Shown here: in pieces, positions 61,535 through 64,000 of the stretch
Numbering within the stretch: position 1 is the stretch's first letter
Layout of the letters: each line of letters begins with the position of its first letter
Assembly (NCBI GenBank): GCA_023251095.1
Contig: JAHEZL010000020.1
Location: 35,121 to 99,120 of the forward strand
DNA: 64,000 nucleotides
Origin: Flavobacteriales bacterium
GTDB lineage: Bacteria > Bacteroidota > Bacteroidia > Flavobacteriales_C > GCA-002722245
Direction: 5' to 3'
Position numbers and translations under genes: made by a program
The notes under the pieces: generated by a model
Database searches by the model: none
Told to the model about the DNA's origin: nothing
Seen by the model: only the letters and a program-made list of their open reading frames with translations

Positions 61535-62685
61535 TTTACTTTTATTAATCCTTCTACTCCTTTTTCCAGCGTTTCATCGGTTTTTGCAAAACAGAAACGC
61601 AAAATTTTATCGTCTCTGAAGTTATGATAAAAAACCGAAATCGGAATGGATGCAATTTTATAATCGATGGTTAATCGGTTGGCATATTCTCTGTCGGATT
61701 CATCGGATAAATGCGCAAAACTCAAGAGTTGAAAATACGTTCCCGCACAAGGCAGAGCTTTGAATTTCGTTTGTTTCACCAGCGACAAAAAGTAATCTCT
61801 TTTTTGCTGGAAAAAAGAATTCAGTTCCAGATACTTTTCTTTGTTATCCATGTAATCCGTAACAGCATATTGCACCGGAGTGTGAATGCAATAGCTTTGA
61901 AACTGATGGCATTTCACAATTTCTTTCATGATGTTTTCGGGAGCGATACAATAGCCCAGGCGCCAACCCGTAACGTGATAGGTTTTTCCGAACGAGAACA
62001 TTACAATGCTTCTTTCTGCGAGGGCCGGATATCGGCAAACACTTTCGTGCCTTTCACCATCAAAAACAATGTGCTCATACACTTCATCGCTGATGATGAT
62101 GACGTTGGTGTTCTTCACCATTTTTTCAAGCGTGAGTAAATCTTCTTTCAGCAACACACTTCCCGTGGGATTGTGTGGTGTATTGATCATGATGGAACGG
62201 GTTTTCGGAGAGATTTTATTTTGTACATCTTTCCAATCCACTTTCATATCTGCAGTGAGTTGTGTGCGCACAGGAATGCCGCCGTTCAGTTTTATTCCAG
62301 GTTCGTAACAATCATAAGCTGGTTCAATCACAATTACTTCATCACCGGGAAACACAATGGCCGACAGACTTGAGTAAATAGCTTGTGTTGCGCCGGCAGT
62401 AATTAATATTTCATTAATGGGATGATATTTTGCGCCATAACTTTCCTCAATTTTCTCCGCAATTTTTTCTTTGAGTGCAGGTAAGCCCGGCATTGGAGCG
62501 TATTGATTTTTTCCTTCGCGGGAGTGTTTGTCGACGAGAGCAATCAGCTTCGGATCAACTTCCACATTTGGAAATCCCTGTGCTAAATTTACAGCACCAT
62601 GTTGGTTGGCGAGGCCTGTCATCACTGCAAAAATCGTAGTGCCTACGTTGGGTTGTTTGGAAGTAATCGGATGTTGAAAATTCAT
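61531..62685 (-). CDS. Class I aminotransferase (glutamine/methionine transaminase-like)
   Basis: A 384-residue PLP enzyme from ATG 62685 (an earlier GTG at 62709 is possible). The substrate-binding NTPHNPTG motif and the PLP lysine in FSFGKTYHVTGWRLGY are intact; the AVNLAQGFPNVE start and ITAGATQAIYSSL segment fit the YbdL/kynurenine-glutamine transaminase group. The four-base overlap with an omega-amidase strengthens a glutamine-dependent transaminase role, for example salvage of the methionine keto acid. Exact amino acid specificity is inferred. Confidence 0.88.
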   Translation of the reverse strand: MNFQHPITSKQPNVGTTIFAVMTGLANQHGAVNLAQGFPNVEVDPKLIALVDKHSREGKNQYAPMPGLPALKEKIAEKIEESYGAKYHPINEILITAGATQAIYSSLSAIVFPGDEVIVIEPAYDCYEPGIKLNGGIPVRTQLTADMKVDWKDVQNKISPKTRSIMINTPHNPTGSVLLKEDLLTLEKMVKNTNVIIISDEVYEHIVFDGERHESVCRYPALAERSIVMFSFGKTYHVTGWRLGYCIAPENIMKEIVKCHQFQSYCIHTPVQYAVTDYMDNKEKYLELNSFFQQKRDYFLSLVKQTKFKALPCAGTYFQLLSFAHLSDESDREYANRLTIDYKIASIPISVFYHNFRDDKILRFCFAKTDETLEKGVEGLIKVK

Positions 62686-62703
62686 TAAAATAAATATTTG
62701 TTT

Positions 62704-62764
62704 TCCCACAGATTTCGCAGATTTTCACAGACTTGCTCTGTGCAGATCTGTGAAATCTGTGGGA
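62704..62764. repeat. Dispersed-type inverted repeat between the aminotransferase and argB
   Basis: A 12-base perfect inverted repeat (62704-62715 with 62753-62764, TCCCACAGATTT) with an inner TCACAGA/TCTGTGA arm, so the whole 61 bases can fold as a long interrupted hairpin. The sequence resembles the CACAGATT...TCTGTG intergenic repeats seen in many bacterial genomes. It has no T tract on the minus strand, so it is not a canonical terminator. Confidence 0.65.
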
Positions 62765-62769
62765 GATTT

Positions 62770-63534
62770 TTATTGTATAGTGGTTCCTGATTTTTCATCT
62801 CCAACTTTCATCGCATTACAAATTCTAACGGCTTTCACTCCCGAGTTGATCGCTTTAAAAGCATTGTCCAGCTTAGGAATCATGCCATCGGTTATAGTTC
62901 CGTCGGCTTTATAATTTTCAAAATCCTGTTTCGTAATTTTTGAAATTAGGGTAGAAGCATCTTTCGGGTTTTTCATTACACCGTCGAGTTCAAAACCTAA
63001 AATCAATTGTGTTTCTTCCAGTGTTGACATTGCTTTTGCAACTTCCGAAGCAATGGTATCGGCATTGGTATTTAATATATGTCCTTGTCCGTCGTGAGAA
63101 AGTGGAGCGATTACAGGAACCAGCCCTTGATTTAGCAAGGAAAGCAGCAAATCGGCATTTACCTTATCCACATCGCCTACCCATCCGAAATCGTGCTCCC
63201 ATCCTGTGCGTTTGTGGGCTTGTATTGCGTTGCCGTCGGCACCAGTGAGTCCGATAGCATTCACGCCTAAAGCCTGCAATTCTGCAACAATGGTTTTATT
63301 GGCGAGTCCGCCGTATACCATCGTTACCACTTCCAAAGTAGCATCATCGGTAACGCGTCTGCCTTCAATCATCTTGCTTTCAATCCCCAGTTTTTTCGCC
63401 AGAGTGGTTGCCAATCGTCCGCCGCCGTGAATGAGGATTTTCTTCCCTTTTAATTGGGCGAAGGACTTTAAAAATTCCGCTAAAGAGCTTTGGTCTTCAA
63501 TAATGCCGCCGCCCACCTTAATTACGTTTATCAT
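62770..63534 (-). CDS. argB: Acetylglutamate kinase (argB family)
   Basis: A 254-residue amino acid kinase of arginine synthesis, phosphorylating N-acyl-glutamate. The KVGGGIIED start, IHGGGRLATTLAKKLG phosphate loop, EGRRVTDDATLEVV and the NTNADTIASEVAKAM motif are intact; the length fits (about 255-260). Bacteroidota enzymes may use N-succinyl-glutamate instead of N-acetyl, which cannot be settled from motifs here. It stands alone; the ArgE-type deacylase is at 42.5 kb. The ATG lies 46 bases from the tRNA-Arg gene, divergent. Confidence 0.93.
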   Translation of the reverse strand: MINVIKVGGGIIEDQSSLAEFLKSFAQLKGKKILIHGGGRLATTLAKKLGIESKMIEGRRVTDDATLEVVTMVYGGLANKTIVAELQALGVNAIGLTGADGNAIQAHKRTGWEHDFGWVGDVDKVNADLLLSLLNQGLVPVIAPLSHDGQGHILNTNADTIASEVAKAMSTLEETQLILGFELDGVMKNPKDASTLISKITKQDFENYKADGTITDGMIPKLDNAFKAINSGVKAVRICNAMKVGDEKSGTTIQ

Positions 63535-63565
63535 GAGGGTAAAAATAGTAAATTAAAATATTGCG

Positions 63566-63573
63566 TACTTTTG
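63566..63573 (+). promoter_or_regulatory. Promoter -7 element for tRNA-Arg
   Basis: TACTTTTG matches TAnnTTTG and ends 7 bases before the tRNA 5' end, so transcription would start at or just before the mature tRNA. Confidence 0.55.
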
Positions 63574-63580
63574 AAATATT

Positions 63581-63653
63581 GGTCCCATAGTTAAATTGGA
63601 TAGAACAACAACCTCCTAAGTTGTGGATCCCAGTTCGATTCTGGGTGGGGCCA
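63581..63653 (+). tRNA. tRNA-Arg (anticodon CCT)
   Basis: A 73-base tRNA with acceptor stem GGTCCCA/TGGGGCC and discriminator A (63653); the anticodon stem ACAAC/GTTGT encloses the loop CTCCTAA (anticodon CCT, reading AGG); the T arm is CCCAG-TTCGATT-CTGGG. CCA is not encoded (CGG follows), so it is added post-transcriptionally. A terminator starts 5 bases downstream. Confidence 0.95.
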
Positions 63654-63657
63654 CGGT

Positions 63658-63697
63658 AAAGCCTTGAATCGTAGTAGATTCAAGGCTTTTATTTTTT
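63658..63697 (+). terminator. Terminator after tRNA-Arg
   Basis: A 13-base perfect stem (63658-63670 with 63677-63689) with a six-base loop and a following T-rich tract. It ends the tRNA transcript. The symmetric A/T flanks allow function in both directions. Confidence 0.88.
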
Positions 63698-64000
63698 TAC
63701 GTGTTGTTTTACGTGTAAAACTTGCCGATTCAATATCTACTGGATAAAGGCAAGTTATATTTTGGAAGAGACCTAACTTCCTAAAATATTTGTACTTTTC
63801 GCACTCTTTGAAAACAAAATTAAAAGATTGAGTAATTAAATATGAAATCTATAGTTTTAATTATTATAGTGTAATATAATGGATATTCCTCATAAATTGA
63901 GCAATCCATTCCTAATTGCATTGAGCACGTAAAGTTAATTGGCAGTTTGCATAAAAAAATGTTGAGTTCGATTGCGGCATTTATTTGTTTTTATTTTTCA
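63698..64000. other. AT-rich 3' edge region with no supported gene
   Basis: No coding region is supported here. Visible are two copies of TTTACGTGT (63696-63704 and 63709-63717), an 8-base inverted repeat AACTTGCC/GGCAAGTT (63719-63726 and 63749-63756), and a strongly AT-rich tail. Positions next to the 3' end of a tRNA are common integration sites, but no integrase or repeated tRNA end is in view. Confidence 0.5.

Noticed and set aside
63698..63850. Open minus-strand frame with an RKTTRK-like segment beside the tRNA as an integrase remnant
   Set aside because: No start codon, only about 50 codons outside the tRNA and terminator, and no recombinase motif.

Overview
This window is a gene-dense chromosomal stretch of a member of the Bacteroidota, probably class Bacteroidia near the Flavobacteriales; the order is a guess. 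The evidence is lineage-restricted content: a ricT-gldH-PBP1A block, a PorP/SprF-like protein, a large PKD protein ending in a type-B type IX secretion (T9SS) sorting domain, a DUF4270 lipoprotein beside a half-length glycogen synthase homologue, many SPII lipoproteins, and an elongated PurF homologue. Several promoters match the Bacteroidota sigma-A -7 element TAnnTTTG, one with a well-spaced TTTG at -33, and Shine-Dalgarno sequences are almost absent. Genes sit in short runs on both strands, often overlapping by 1 or 4 bases. No phage, insertion sequence, CRISPR array or rRNA is visible. One tRNA, Arg(CCT), lies near the right edge.

Layout. 1-6.8 kb: an RprXY-like two-component pair, DNA polymerase III delta', phosphoglycerate kinase, an Ala-rich mini-lipoprotein, Mn-type superoxide dismutase and a DUF4270 lipoprotein. 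6.8-14 kb: the half glycogen synthase diverges from panC-panD-rfaE2-lipoprotein-radA; then an SPFH protein and a double-ATPase ABC protein. 14-20.7 kb: an orphan signal-peptide ORF, a lipoprotein, a serine hydrolase, lipB and a sugar-phosphate isomerase on the minus strand, diverging from lysS-gpsA. 20.7-31.7 kb: a queuosine-precursor transporter, a DUF502 protein, then a cell-surface region in which an M43-like protease, a PorP/SprF barrel and a PD40-OmpA protein diverge from a 1453-residue PKD protein. A secreted CsgG-like protein follows it.

31.7-34.4 kb holds the most interesting unit. It has an acyl-carrier-protein-like gene, an MBOAT O-acyltransferase and a membrane-anchored SGNH/DltD-like protein whose catalytic residues appear replaced. 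All three are joined by 1-base stop/start overlaps. The order recalls dlt D-alanylation operons without the activating enzyme DltA. I infer a dedicated ACP-fed acylation system for an unknown envelope substrate.

34.4-47.4 kb: the elongated PurF, a secreted TonB-C-like protein, an overlapping trio (leucine-rich repeat, CAP-like, five-helix membrane protein), a TPR protein, pirin, an ArgE-type deacylase, an SPFH lipoprotein and two overlapping amino-acid transporter genes. 47.4-58.3 kb is envelope-related: ricT, gldH, PBP1A, a Pmp3-domain lipoprotein, an OmpA-type lipoprotein, an 1174-residue outer-membrane-type protein and a coiled-coil membrane protein. 58.3-63.7 kb: comF, an Ig-like lipoprotein, an omega-amidase/aminotransferase pair, argB and tRNA-Arg. 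The last 300 bases hold no gene I can support.
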